Assembly (NCBI RefSeq): GCF_012911925.1
Contig: NZ_JAAXKY010000007.1
Location: forward strand, 28,020 to 92,019
DNA from: Pseudonocardia xinjiangensis
GTDB lineage: Bacteria; Actinomycetota; Actinomycetes; Mycobacteriales; Pseudonocardiaceae
Direction: 5' to 3'
DNA length: 64,000 nucleotides
Shown here in pieces: positions 1 through 8,400 of this stretch. The position numbers and the translations under genes are program-made. The notes beneath the pieces were generated by a model. The model searched no databases and was not told the origin of the DNA. It worked only from the letters and a program-made list of their open reading frames with translations. Every line of letters starts with the position of its first letter. The stretch's first letter is position 1.

Positions 1-870
1 CGAGTAGTACGCGGGCGCGTCGAGACCGCGGTAGGACAGCGTGGTGCCCCCGACCCCGCCCTCCGCGGTGTGGTTCGGGACGAAGTCGAGGATCACCTCG
101 ATGCCCGCGGCGTGCAGCGCGGTCACCATCGCGGTGAACTCCTCGACCTCCGCACCCGGCGTGCTCGCGTACCCCGCGTGCGGGGCGAGGAAGCCGAGCG
201 TGGCGTAGCCCCAGTAGTTGGTCCGGCCGCCCTGCAGCAGCGGTGGCTCCTCGGCGATCGAGGCCACCGGCAGCAGCTCGACGGCGGTGACACCGAGCCT
301 GCTCAGGTGCTCGACCACGGCCGGGTGCGCGAGCCCGAGGTAGGTGCCGCGATGCTCGGGCGGCACCTCGGGATGCAGCTTCGTGTAGCCACGGACGTGC
401 AGCTCGGTGATCACGGTCTCCGACCACGGCACGTCCGGACGGGGGCCGCTCGCGAGGACGTCGGGGGCGCTCACCACCGAGAGCGGCACGTGCCCGAGCG
501 AGTCGACGGTGCTCATCAGGCCCGTCATCGGGTCGTCCACCCAGCCGCGGGCGGCGTACAGATCGGTGACGCGGCCGGTGATCCGCCGCGCGTAGGGGTC
601 GACGAGGATCTTCGCCGGGTTGGCCCGCAGCCCGTCCCACGGCCGGTACGGACCGTGCACGCGGTACCCGTAACGCTGCCCGGGTGTCACCCCGGCGAGG
701 TACCCGTGCCAGACGCCGAACGTGCGTTCCGTGAGCGCGACCCGCTTCTCGGTCAGCCCGTCGTCCGGACCGTCCACGAGACACACTTCTACGGCGTCCG
801 CGCTGGTGGAGGCCACCGCGAAGCGGACCCCGCCGTCGTCGGCATGGGCACCCAGTGGGAAGACCGGCAC
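1..870 (-). CDS. glgX: Glycogen debranching enzyme GlgX, N-terminal part (runs off the window)
   Basis: The 290 visible codons read as the N-terminal half of a GH13 isoamylase-type enzyme that cleaves alpha-1,6 branches of glycogen in the cytoplasm. An N-terminal CBM48-like beta domain (PLGAHADDGGVRFAVAS, YGYRVHGPYRPWDG) is followed by barrel region I (VILDFVPNHTAEGG), which carries the conserved Asp and His. The catalytic Asp and Glu lie beyond position 1. The GTG start at 870 begins MPVFPLGAHA, normal for the family. TATCCT (884-879) lies 8 nt upstream of the start, so the mRNA may be leaderless. Divergent from the ABC ATPase gene, with only 20 bp between the proposed starts. Confidence 0.88.
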   Translation of the reverse strand, partial: MPVFPLGAHADDGGVRFAVASTSADAVEVCLVDGPDDGLTEKRVALTERTFGVWHGYLAGVTPGQRYGYRVHGPYRPWDGLRANPAKILVDPYARRITGRVTDLYAARGWVDDPMTGLMSTVDSLGHVPLSVVSAPDVLASGPRPDVPWSETVITELHVRGYTKLHPEVPPEHRGTYLGLAHPAVVEHLSRLGVTAVELLPVASIAEEPPLLQGGRTNYWGYATLGFLAPHAGYASTPGAEVEEFTAMVTALHAAGIEVILDFVPNHTAEGGVGGTTLSYRGLDAPAYYS

Positions 871-890
871 GATCGGCGAGGATAGGGCCC

Positions 891-1790
891 GTGGCAGCGC
901 CGGGATCGCAATCTGAGTCCTTCCTCACCGCACGCAACCCCCCACTGAGCGTCAGCCCGCGCACCGTCGCTGGAGACGGGGCGCGGACCGACACCGACCT
1001 CGACGGCACCGATCTCGTCATCGGGATGGAGGGCGTCGCGGTCCGGCGGGGCACGTCGACGCTGTTGCACGACGTCGACTGGGCCGTGGAGCTCGACGAG
1101 CGCTGGGTGGTGCTCGGGCCCAACGGGGCGGGCAAGACCACCCTGCTGCGGCTGGCCGCTGCGGAGCTGCACCCGACTGCGGGCACGGTGGACGTGCTGG
1201 GCGAACGGCTGGGTCGGGTCAACGTGTTCGAGCTGCGCACCCGGATCGGCCTCAGCTCGGCCGCGCTCGGGATGCGGGTCCCGGGCGACGAGACGGTGCA
1301 GGACGTCGTGGTCAGCGCCGGGTACGGGGTGCTGGGCCGCTGGCGGGAGCAGTACGACACGACCGACACCGAGCGGGCGGCGCAGCTCCTGGACGCCCTG
1401 GGGGTCCGCGGCCTGGCCGAGCGGACCTTCGGGACGCTGTCGGAGGGCGAGCGCAAGCGCACCCTGATCGCCAGGGCCCTGATGACCGACCCCGAGCTGC
1501 TGCTGCTCGACGAACCCGCCGCCGGGCTCGACCTGGGCGGCCGCGAGGACCTCGTCGGGCGGCTCGCGACCCTGGCCGCCGACCCGGACGCCCCCGCGTC
1601 CGTGCTGGTCACCCACCACGTCGAGGAGATCCCCGTCGGCTACAGCCACGGCCTGCTGCTGCGTGAGGGCGGGGTCGTGGCCGCCGGCCTGCTCGACGAC
1701 GTCCTGACCGACGAGAACCTGACCGCCACCTTCGGCCTCCCGCTGAAGGTGCAGCGCCGCCGTGGCCGCTACACGGCGTGGCTGCGGTAG
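891..1790 (+). CDS. Stand-alone ABC transporter ATP-binding protein
   Basis: A single nucleotide-binding domain: Walker A GPNGAGKTT near residues 76-84, a signature-like LSEGERKR instead of the usual LSGGQ, Walker B LLLLDEPAAGLD, and a switch His in VTHHVEE. No permease gene is adjacent, so its partner or substrate cannot be named; soluble ABC proteins of this type (ModF/YlmA-like) often lack a cognate permease. The GTG at 891 gives 299 aa. The first ATG (1026) would leave an unusually short region before Walker A. As I recall, M. tuberculosis Rv3041c is the positional counterpart, next to echA17. A hairpin repeat begins 15 bp after the stop. Confidence 0.85.
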   Translation: MAAPGSQSESFLTARNPPLSVSPRTVAGDGARTDTDLDGTDLVIGMEGVAVRRGTSTLLHDVDWAVELDERWVVLGPNGAGKTTLLRLAAAELHPTAGTVDVLGERLGRVNVFELRTRIGLSSAALGMRVPGDETVQDVVVSAGYGVLGRWREQYDTTDTERAAQLLDALGVRGLAERTFGTLSEGERKRTLIARALMTDPELLLLDEPAAGLDLGGREDLVGRLATLAADPDAPASVLVTHHVEEIPVGYSHGLLLREGGVVAAGLLDDVLTDENLTATFGLPLKVQRRRGRYTAWLR

Positions 1791-1804
1791 GAGCCTCCCC
1801 GGAA

Positions 1805-1859
1805 GTTCAGGAAAGCCACTTTCCTGCCCGGAGAGGGCGTGAAAGTGGCTTTCCTGAAC
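1805..1859. repeat. 55-bp hairpin repeat, copy 1
   Basis: Perfect 19-bp inverted arms: GTTCAGGAAAGCCACTTTC at 1805-1823 and its reverse complement at 1841-1859. The 17-nt centre contains GCCC and GGGC, which extend the stem after a small internal loop. Copies 2 and 3 are at 25993-26047 and 54312-54366. It sits 14 bp after the ABC ATPase stop and ahead of the enoyl-CoA hydratase promoter, consistent with a transcription terminator or a REP-like mobile palindrome. No T-tract follows. Confidence 0.9.
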
Positions 1860-1896
1860 CCACGGAGGCCGCAGCCGCTCATCTAGGGTCGGGGCC

Positions 1897-2676
1897 GTGA
1901 GCGAATTCGTGACCCTCGAGGTCGAGTCCGGTGTCGGCACGATCCGGCTGGACCGGCCCCCGATGAACGCGTTCAGCCGGCAGGTGCAGGAGGAGCTGAA
2001 AGCCTCTGCCGAGGAGGCCACGCGGCGGGCGGACGTCCGGGCCGTGGTCGTGTACGGCGGGGAGAAGGTGTTCGCGGCGGGCGCCGACATCAAGGAGATG
2101 ACGGCCATGTCGTACTCCGACGTGGCCCCGGTCGCGCGCAGGCTCTCCGCCTGTTTCGGGGCGATCTCGGAGATCCCGAAGCCGACGGTCGCGGCGATCA
2201 CCGGCTACGCGCTCGGCGGCGGGATGGAGGTGGCACTCGGCTGTGACCGGCGCGTGTGCGGCGACAACGCGAAGCTCGGCCAGCCGGAGATCCTGCTGGG
2301 GATCATCCCCGGCGGCGGTGGCACCCAGCGGATGGCCCGGCTGATCGGGCCGTCGCGGGCGAAGGACCTGATCTTCACCGGCCGGATGGTCGGGGCGGAG
2401 GAGGCGCTGGCGATCGGCCTCGTCGACCAGGTCGTGCCGGCCGACGAGGTGTACGCCGCGGCCCGTAGCTGGGCCGAGCAGTTCGCCACCGGTCCGGCCG
2501 TGGCGCTGGCGGCGGCCAAGAAGGCGATCGACGGCGGCCTCGACGTCGACCTGCGCAGCGGCCTGGACCTGGAGGCGGAGCTCTTCGCGGCGCTCTTCGC
2601 CACCGAGGACCGGACGGCCGGCATGACGTCGTTCGTGGAGAAGGGCCCGGGCAAGGCGACGTTCAGCGGACGCTGA
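1897..2676 (+). CDS. Enoyl-CoA hydratase/isomerase family protein (EchA17-like)
   Basis: A 259-aa crotonase-fold protein. AAGADIKEM and ALGGGMEVAL form the CoA-binding and oxyanion-hole segments, and the family Glu pair appears in LGQPEILLGIIPG (first) with GGGGTQRMARLIG following. It probably hydrates trans-2-enoyl-CoA in beta-oxidation; exact chain length cannot be told from sequence. The neighbourhood matches M. tuberculosis Rv3039c (echA17). The start is GTG at 1897; TAGGGT (1884-1889) ends 7 nt before it and there is no Shine-Dalgarno, so a leaderless mRNA is likely. Confidence 0.9.
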   Translation: MSEFVTLEVESGVGTIRLDRPPMNAFSRQVQEELKASAEEATRRADVRAVVVYGGEKVFAAGADIKEMTAMSYSDVAPVARRLSACFGAISEIPKPTVAAITGYALGGGMEVALGCDRRVCGDNAKLGQPEILLGIIPGGGGTQRMARLIGPSRAKDLIFTGRMVGAEEALAIGLVDQVVPADEVYAAARSWAEQFATGPAVALAAAKKAIDGGLDVDLRSGLDLEAELFAALFATEDRTAGMTSFVEKGPGKATFSGR

Positions 2677-2701
2677 AGCGCGCCCCATATGCTGCCTACC
2701 C

Positions 2702-3658
2702 ATGAGTACGGACCCGGCCCCGAACCCGCACGCCACCGCTGAACAGGTGGCGGCTGCCCAGCACGATCGGAAGCTGGCCAACGTCCTCTATCACGACTGG
2801 GAGGCGGGCTCGTACGACGACAAGTGGTCGATCTCCTACGACGAGCGCTGCATCACCTACGCCGCCGACCGCTTCCGGCTCGTGGTCGGCGACGGTGGCT
2901 GGCCCTACGGGCACGCGCTGGAGCTGGGCTGCGGCACCGGCTTCTTCCTGCTCAACCTCATGCAGGCGGGCGTCGCGAAGCGGGGGTCGGTCACGGACCT
3001 CTCGCCGGGCATGGTGCGGGCCGCCCTGCGCAACGCCGGCGGCCTCGGGCTGGACGTCGACGGCCGGGTGGCCGACGCCGAGCGCATCCCGTACGAGGAC
3101 GAGACGTTCGACCTGGTGGTCGGGCACGCCGTGCTGCACCACATCCCCGACGTCGAGCTCGCGCTGCGCGAGGTGCTGCGGGTGCTGAAGCCGGGCGGCC
3201 GGTTCGTGTTCGCCGGGGAGCCCACCACGGTCGGCGACGCCTACGCGCGCCGGCTCGGGGCGCTCACCTGGAAGGCGGCCACGACGATCACGCGGCTGCC
3301 CGTCCTGCGGGGGTGGCGGCGCCCGCAGGCGGAGCTGGACGAGTCGTCCCGGGCCGCTGCGCTGGAGGCCGTGGTCGACATCCACACGTTCGACCCGGCC
3401 GAGCTCGAGGGCATCGCCCGCCGGGCGGGGGCGGCGGACGCCCGCGTGGTCACCGAGGAGTTCACGGCGGCGATGCTGGGCTGGCCGGTACGGACGTTCG
3501 AGGCCGCGGTGCCGCCGGGCAAGCTCGGCATGGGCTGGGCGATGTTCGCCTACCGCTCCTGGCAGCGGCTGTCGTGGCTGGACCAGCGCGTGCTCACCCG
3601 CGTCGTGCCGAGGGCGTGGTTCTACAACGCGCTCGTCACGGGTACGAGATCCCGGTAG
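2702..3658 (+). CDS. Class I SAM-dependent methyltransferase
   Basis: A 318-aa soluble protein with a Methyltransf_11-type core. Motif I ALELGCGTGFFLLNL lies near residues 77-91, the acidic post-I region is LDVDGRVADAERIPYEDE, and motif III VLKPGGRFVFAGEP follows. The N-terminus (about 60 residues) contains YHDWEAGSYDDKWSISYDERC, and a C-terminal helical region of about 100 residues follows the core. The substrate is unknown. Its position after echA17 fits Rv3038c of M. tuberculosis. TATGCT (2688-2693) lies 8 nt before the ATG, suggesting leaderless transcription. Confidence 0.85.
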   Translation: MSTDPAPNPHATAEQVAAAQHDRKLANVLYHDWEAGSYDDKWSISYDERCITYAADRFRLVVGDGGWPYGHALELGCGTGFFLLNLMQAGVAKRGSVTDLSPGMVRAALRNAGGLGLDVDGRVADAERIPYEDETFDLVVGHAVLHHIPDVELALREVLRVLKPGGRFVFAGEPTTVGDAYARRLGALTWKAATTITRLPVLRGWRRPQAELDESSRAAALEAVVDIHTFDPAELEGIARRAGAADARVVTEEFTAAMLGWPVRTFEAAVPPGKLGMGWAMFAYRSWQRLSWLDQRVLTRVVPRAWFYNALVTGTRSR

Positions 3659-3700
3659 CTCGCCGATCACCGGGCGCGCCGCGTCGGCCAGGATGGAGCA

Positions 3701-4853
3701 GTGACGACGCCGACAGCCGCCGACACGGAACAGCCGCTCGCACCGCTGTGGCGCGGCCTGCTGGTCTACCGGGTGCTGGCACTGATGAGCACCTCGGCCG
3801 GAGTCCTGTACTCGCTGGACAGCTACGCCCGGCCCGGAGCCGCGGTGGCGGTGCTCGTGGTGATGGCGGTCTGGACGGTGCTCAGCAGCTTCGGTTACTT
3901 CGGTGCCCTGCCGGGGCTGCGGGACCGGTGCGGCCCGATCGCGGTGGCCGACATCGGGGTCACCGTCGCGGTGATGGCGACCACCCCCTTCGTGCAGACC
4001 CCGGCCCAGTTCCTCGGGGACGCCCCGGTGATGGGGTCGATCTGGACGCCGGGGGCGGTGCTGGCCTGCGCGCTCGTCTACGGGGTGCGCGGCGGGCTCG
4101 CGGGAGCCGCGACCGTTTCCCTCGCGCTGGTGGCGTTCCAGGCCCACTGGCGCGACGAGCTGCACGACATCCAGCTGCTCTTTCTCGTCGGCGTGACGAT
4201 CGGTTTCGCGTCCACGGTGCTGCGGCGCGCCGCCGAGCGGCTGCGCCTCGCTGTGGCCGCCGAGGCCGCGCTCGCCGAACGGGAACGGTTGACGCGCGGT
4301 CCACGACGGTGTCCTGCAGGTGCTCGGGTACGTGCGCCGGCGGGGCGCCGAGCTGGGTGGCCCGGCGGGGGAGCTGGGTGAGCTGGCCGGGAAGCAGGAG
4401 TTCACGCTGCGCACGTTGCTGACCACCGGGGCCGCGCTCGTCGACGTCAACGGCAGGCGCGACCTCGCAGCGGCCCTGCGGGTGCTCGCCTCCGAGCACG
4501 TCAGCGTCTCCACGCCGGCGCACCGGGTCGAGCTGCCCGCGCACGTCGTCGACGAGCTGGTGGCGGTGGCGGCTGCCGCGCTCGCGAACGTCGCGGTGCA
4601 CGTCGGCCCGCAGGCGCCCGCCTGGGTGTTGCTCGAGGACACCGGTGACGGCGTCCAGATCAGCGTGCGCGACGAGGGGCCCGGCATCCCCGAGGGCAGG
4701 CTGGACGCGGCGCAGGCCGAGGGGCGGCTGGGCGTGGCCCGCTCGATGCAGGGCCGGGTGCTCGACCTCGGGGGCACGATCTCCTGCGACACCGGGCCGG
4801 GCCGGGGCACGGACTGGACGATCAGGATCCCGCAGCGGAAGGTGCCGGCATGA
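3701..4853 (+). pseudogene. MacS-like sensor histidine kinase, split by a frameshift
   Basis: The first frame gives about 196 residues: an N-terminal membrane region with about five hydrophobic segments, then a linker ending ALAERERLTR. The second frame supplies the phospho-acceptor box RAVHDGVLQVLGYV and an HATPase_c-like domain (VAAAALANVAVH, VRDEGPGIPEG, GRGTDWTIRIP). The frames meet at 4289-4299. Restoring one CG unit in the short CG repeat at 4293-4298 gives a continuous LTRAVHDGV, so a 2-nt deletion explains the break. As written the first frame stops at 4379-4381. The next start in the second frame (GTG 4320) would leave out the His box. The gene overlaps the response-regulator ATG by 4 nt. 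Sequencing error and true inactivation are both possible. Confidence 0.8.
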
Positions 4854-5515
4854 CGGAGGAGAGCGACGCGATCACGGTGATGGTCGTGGACGACCATCCG
4901 ATCTGGCGGGAGGGCGTGGCCCGGGACCTGACCGAACGCGGGCTGACGGTGGTCGCCACCGCCGCGGACGCGGACGCGGCGGTGCGGATCGCGTTCGCCA
5001 CCAGGCCGCGTGTGGTGCTGATGGATCTCAACCTCGGCGCGTCGTCGGGAGTGCGGGCGATCGAGGGGATCCTCGGGAAGCTGCCCGAGACCCGGATCCT
5101 CGTGCTGTCGGCGAGCGGCGAGCACAGCGACGTGCTGGAGGCGGTGAAGGCCGGGGCCAACGGCTACCTGCTGAAGTCGGCGGGGGCCGACGAGCTGCTC
5201 GCGGCGGTCCGGCGTACGGCCGAGGGCTTCCCGGTGTTCACGCCCGGCCTGGCCGGGCTGGTACTGGGGGAGTACCGGCGGCTGGCGGGCGAGCCGGGTG
5301 GCACCGGCGGCGAGGCGCCGGTGCTCACGGAACGGGAGACCGAGGTGCTGCGGCTGGTGGCCAAGGGCCTCACGGCCCGCCAGATCGGCGAGCGCCTGGT
5401 GCTGTCGCACCGCACGGTGGAGAGCCACGTGCAGAACACGCTGCGGAAGCTGCAGCTGCACAACCGGGCGCAGCTCGTGCGTTACGCCATTGAGCGGGGT
5501 CTGGCCGACGGTTGA
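4850..5515 (+). CDS. NarL/LuxR-family response regulator (MacR-like)
   Basis: A 221-aa two-domain regulator. The receiver has the acidic pair D14-D15, phospho-acceptor D59 in VVLMDLNLG, the Ser in LVLSASG and K109 in GYLLKSAG, so it should be phosphorylatable. The C-terminal LuxR-type HTH is LTERETEVLRLVAKGLTARQ with SHRTVESHVQNTLRKL. The ATG overlaps the kinase stop (ATGA), which implies translational coupling and a shared job. In Streptomyces the MacRS pair affects morphological differentiation; the targets here are unknown. Confidence 0.9.
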   Translation: MTEESDAITVMVVDDHPIWREGVARDLTERGLTVVATAADADAAVRIAFATRPRVVLMDLNLGASSGVRAIEGILGKLPETRILVLSASGEHSDVLEAVKAGANGYLLKSAGADELLAAVRRTAEGFPVFTPGLAGLVLGEYRRLAGEPGGTGGEAPVLTERETEVLRLVAKGLTARQIGERLVLSHRTVESHVQNTLRKLQLHNRAQLVRYAIERGLADG

Positions 5516-5601
5516 TCACTCGACGTGATCTTCATGCGGCGAACGGGTGGTCCTGCGCGAACGGTTTCCACCCGGCGTAACTCCTTGGGAGGATCCGCCT
5601 C

Positions 5602-6276
5602 ATGATCGTGGGCGCCGCGGACGGGCGGGCGGGCAGCGAGGAGGAAGCCGGTCGTCCGGCCACCGCCGTGCTCGTCGGTGAGTTCACGGGCGGCGCGTAC
5701 CCGGCCTCGGTGCTCGCCCGCTGCGGTGTCGAGCTGCTCGGCACGGTCGGGCCCCGCGACGCCGTGCAACTGGTGTTCGGGCTACGCCCGCAGGTGGTCG
5801 TCGTGGATCTCGCCGAGGGTCGGGCCGCACTTGCGGTGATCGGGTCCGTCACCGCGGCGGTCCCGCAGGCCGCTGTCCTCACGCTGACCGCCACCCCCGA
5901 CCACGCCGCCGTGCTCGCCGCCGTGCAGGCCGGTTCCACCAGCCATCTCGTCGCGCCCGCCTCCGCGGAGGAGCTGGCCGACGCCGTACGCCGCACCGCG
6001 GCCGGGCACGCCGTCTTCAGCCCCGGGCTCGCCGACGTGGTGCTGGACGAGGTCGGCAGGCCCGTGGACCCGCAGGAGGGGGCCCGGCGGCTCACCGAGC
6101 GGGAGGCCGACGTGCTGCGCCTGGTGGTCGACGGGCTCACCGCCCGCCAGATCGCCACCCGGCTGGTCCTCTCCCCGCGCACGGTGGAGAACCACGTGCA
6201 GAACGTGCTGCGCAAGCTGCGGCTGCGCAGCCGCGCCGCACTGGTGCGCTACGCCATCGAGAACGGGCTCGCCTAG
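5602..6276 (+). CDS. LuxR-type regulator with a degenerate receiver, paralogue of the gene before it
   Basis: A 224-aa protein whose HTH (LTEREADVLRLVVDGLTARQ, SPRTVENHVQNVLRKL) closely matches the upstream regulator. The receiver has decayed at key positions: the acidic pair is replaced by Gly-Glu in VLVGEFTG, and the conserved Lys is replaced by Ala in HLVAPAS. Only the acceptor-position D69 (VVVVDLAEG) remains. It may therefore act without phosphorylation or sense something else. Its ATG has a clear GGGAGGA site, and the 86-bp gap from the preceding gene suggests a tandem duplication in the same transcript. Confidence 0.85.
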   Translation: MIVGAADGRAGSEEEAGRPATAVLVGEFTGGAYPASVLARCGVELLGTVGPRDAVQLVFGLRPQVVVVDLAEGRAALAVIGSVTAAVPQAAVLTLTATPDHAAVLAAVQAGSTSHLVAPASAEELADAVRRTAAGHAVFSPGLADVVLDEVGRPVDPQEGARRLTEREADVLRLVVDGLTARQIATRLVLSPRTVENHVQNVLRKLRLRSRAALVRYAIENGLA

Positions 6277-6285
6277 GAGCGCACG

Positions 6286-7215
6286 TCAGCCCAGGCGCGG
6301 CAGGCGGGCCAGTATCTCGGCCAGCACGGCCTGCGGGTCGGCGTCGAGGGCGACGTGCACCGGCGCCCCGGGCGCGTCCGGCACGGCGACGGTGGCTCCC
6401 CGGGCCGGTCCGAGGTCGCAGGCCACGTGGATCGGGAGAGGGGTGGTCACGAGCGTGCCGGGCACCATCGCCTCCAGCACGGCGAGTGCGTCGTGGAGCG
6501 CGACGGCGTCCACGCCGTACCGGGTGCGGTAGGCCGCGTGGTAGTGGCCGACCACTTGCGCGAGCTCCGCGCACCGGGGACCGCCGCCCGCGAGCGCGGC
6601 GAGCCAGTCGGCGCTGGCGGTACACCGGTGCGTGAGGTCGAGCGGCACCATCGTCACGGGCACGTCGGTCTGGGTGAACACCCGGTGCGCGGCCTCCGGG
6701 TCGGAGTGCACGTTGAACTCGGCGACGCCTCCGGTGTTGCCCGCGCCCAGCGAGCCACCCATCGCGACGATCCGTCCGATCCGCGGTGCCAGCTCCGGAT
6801 GCACCGCGAGCAGCAGCGCGATGTTGGTCAGCGGCCCGATCGGCACGATCGTCACCGGTTCGGTCGCCGCGGCCAGCACCGACGCCATCAGCCCGACGGC
6901 GCCCCGCGGGTCGGGTTCTGCGGCCGGCGCGGGCAGCGCGTCGGCGCGGCCGCCGAGCCCGTCGCCGCCGTGCCACGCCTCGGCGCGCTGGCGCTGCGGG
7001 TGCACGAGCGGGCGGTCGGCGCCGACACCGAGCGGCACGCCGGACCGGTCGCAGAGAGCGAGGATCCGCCCGGCGTTCTCCGTGGTCCTCCGCAGCGGCA
7101 CGTTGCCGAACACGGTGGTCACGGCCAGCACATCGACCTCGGGCGAGGCGAGCGCCAGCATGACGGCCACGGCGTCGTCCACGCCCGGGTCGGTGTCGAT
7201 GATCAGCGCAGTCAC
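6286..7215 (-). CDS. Inosine/uridine-preferring nucleoside hydrolase
   Basis: A 309-aa protein of the nucleoside N-ribohydrolase family, which splits ribonucleosides into base and ribose. The N-terminal Ca-binding motif IIDTDPGVDDAVA is present, followed by GPLTNIALLL, IVAMGGSLGAGN, EFNVHSDPEAA and a C-terminal HDALAV that carries the conserved His-Asp. The GTG at 7215 places the motif four residues in and overlaps the ribokinase stop by 4 nt (GTGA). An upstream in-frame start would add 27 low-complexity residues. Encoded with a ribokinase, which suggests ribonucleoside salvage. Confidence 0.9.
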   Translation of the reverse strand: MTALIIDTDPGVDDAVAVMLALASPEVDVLAVTTVFGNVPLRRTTENAGRILALCDRSGVPLGVGADRPLVHPQRQRAEAWHGGDGLGGRADALPAPAAEPDPRGAVGLMASVLAAATEPVTIVPIGPLTNIALLLAVHPELAPRIGRIVAMGGSLGAGNTGGVAEFNVHSDPEAAHRVFTQTDVPVTMVPLDLTHRCTASADWLAALAGGGPRCAELAQVVGHYHAAYRTRYGVDAVALHDALAVLEAMVPGTLVTTPLPIHVACDLGPARGATVAVPDAPGAPVHVALDADPQAVLAEILARLPRLG

Positions 7216-8048
7216 AGGACGGCCGCCAGCTCGGCCGCGGTGGGCAGGGACGGCTGGGCCCCGGGCCGCGTCACGGTCAGCGCCCCGGCCGCGCACGCCC
7301 GGCGCAGCGCGTCGGCGTCGGACGCGCCGTCGAGCAGGGCAACCACGAGCGCGGCGGTGAAGGTGTCGCCTGCCGCGGTGCCGTCGACGACCGTGACCGG
7401 CGGTGGCGCGGCCCGAGCCACCTCCCGGCCGCCCCGGCGCAGCACGGCGCCGTCGGTCCCGGCGGTGACGGCCACGGCTCCCGCGGCGTCGAGCCCGTCG
7501 ATCGCGGCGTACTCCGAGGTGTTGACGACCACCAGGTCGACCTGGCGGAGCAGCGCGGGCGGGAGCGCCCGCGCCGGAGCGGCGTTGAGCACCACGAGCC
7601 CACCGGCGTGCTCCACCGCGGCCGCCACCGCGGAGTCCGGGATCTCCAGCACGGTGAGGACGGCGTCGGCGCCGCGGACGTCGTCCGGCGTGACCTGCAG
7701 GGCGGCGTTGGCGCCCGCGGCGACGACGATCGTGGTCTCACCGGAGTCGTCCACCGTGATCAGCGCGTGCCCGGTGGGGTGCGCGGGCTCCCGACGCAGC
7801 CGGTCGAGCCGCACGCCGTCGCGGTGCAGCAGGGCGAGGGCCTCGTCGGCGGCGGGGTCGTCGCCGACCGCGGCCACCAGGGTCACCTCAGCACCGAGCC
7901 GCCGCGCCGCGAGCGCCTGGTTGGCACCCTTGCCGCCGGGCACCCGCTGCAGGTCGCCCGCGGCGAGCGTCTCGCCGGGAGCGGGCAGCCGGGGGACCCG
8001 GGCCACGAGGTCGAGGTTGACGCTGCCGACGACCGCGATCCGGGACAC
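7212..8048 (-). CDS. rbsK: Ribokinase (PfkB family)
   Basis: A 278-aa sugar kinase that phosphorylates ribose, probably the product of the overlapping nucleoside hydrolase. The first PfkB signature is VPGGKGANQALAARRLG. The second region, VDGTAAGDTFTAAL, holds the catalytic Asp and anion hole (A-A-G-D in place of the usual G-A-G-D). The N-terminus, VVGSVNLDLVARVPRLPAPG, matches ribokinases. The GTG start is at 8048. The small acidic gene lies 43 bp upstream on the same strand and may share its promoter. Confidence 0.88.
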   Translation of the reverse strand: MSRIAVVGSVNLDLVARVPRLPAPGETLAAGDLQRVPGGKGANQALAARRLGAEVTLVAAVGDDPAADEALALLHRDGVRLDRLRREPAHPTGHALITVDDSGETTIVVAAGANAALQVTPDDVRGADAVLTVLEIPDSAVAAAVEHAGGLVVLNAAPARALPPALLRQVDLVVVNTSEYAAIDGLDAAGAVAVTAGTDGAVLRRGGREVARAAPPPVTVVDGTAAGDTFTAALVVALLDGASDADALRRACAAGALTVTRPGAQPSLPTAAELAAVL

Positions 8049-8091
8049 CTCGCGGACGATGTCCGATCACGCGCGGCGGCGCAAGAGCACC

Positions 8092-8343
8092 TCATTCCGA
8101 CCGGGTCGGCTCGCTCTCGTCATCGTCGTCGAGGTCGTGGTCGGCGCGTTCGGCGGTGCTTCCCTCGCCCCCGCTCGACCGGTCCGGCTCGGCCGGGTCG
8201 GATCCGGGGTCGGCGGCGTCGTACGCGCGCTCGTCCTTCGGGCTGGCTCCGGTCGGGTTGTCGACCCGTCGGGAGACGACCCGGTCCTCCTCGGTGCCGG
8301 CGGGCGCCTCGGCGCCGACTGTGTGGGAGCTGTCACTGGTCAC
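8092..8343 (-). CDS. Small acidic, probably disordered hypothetical protein
   Basis: 83 residues starting MTSDSSHTVGAEAPAGTEE. The composition is dominated by Asp, Glu, Ser, Ala and Pro with a DDDDESEP stretch near the C-terminus. No hydrophobic core, signal or membrane segment is seen, so it is likely disordered. The GTG at 8343 was chosen because the sequence upstream becomes the reverse of the acyltransferase promoter. It is the only reading of this stretch with protein-like composition, but no homologue is recognised. It precedes rbsK by 43 bp. Confidence 0.45.
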   Translation of the reverse strand: MTSDSSHTVGAEAPAGTEEDRVVSRRVDNPTGASPKDERAYDAADPGSDPAEPDRSSGGEGSTAERADHDLDDDDESEPTRSE

Positions 8344-8400
8344 CTGCGCGACTACCCGGGCGGCGGCGCAGGCGAAACGCGGCAGCCCTATCGTCGGGTC

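Noticed and set aside
2696..5461. Very long leftward open frame (921 codons) opposite the methyltransferase and kinase genes
   Set aside because: Composition is Arg/His/Gly rich without domains; such frames arise opposite high-GC genes.
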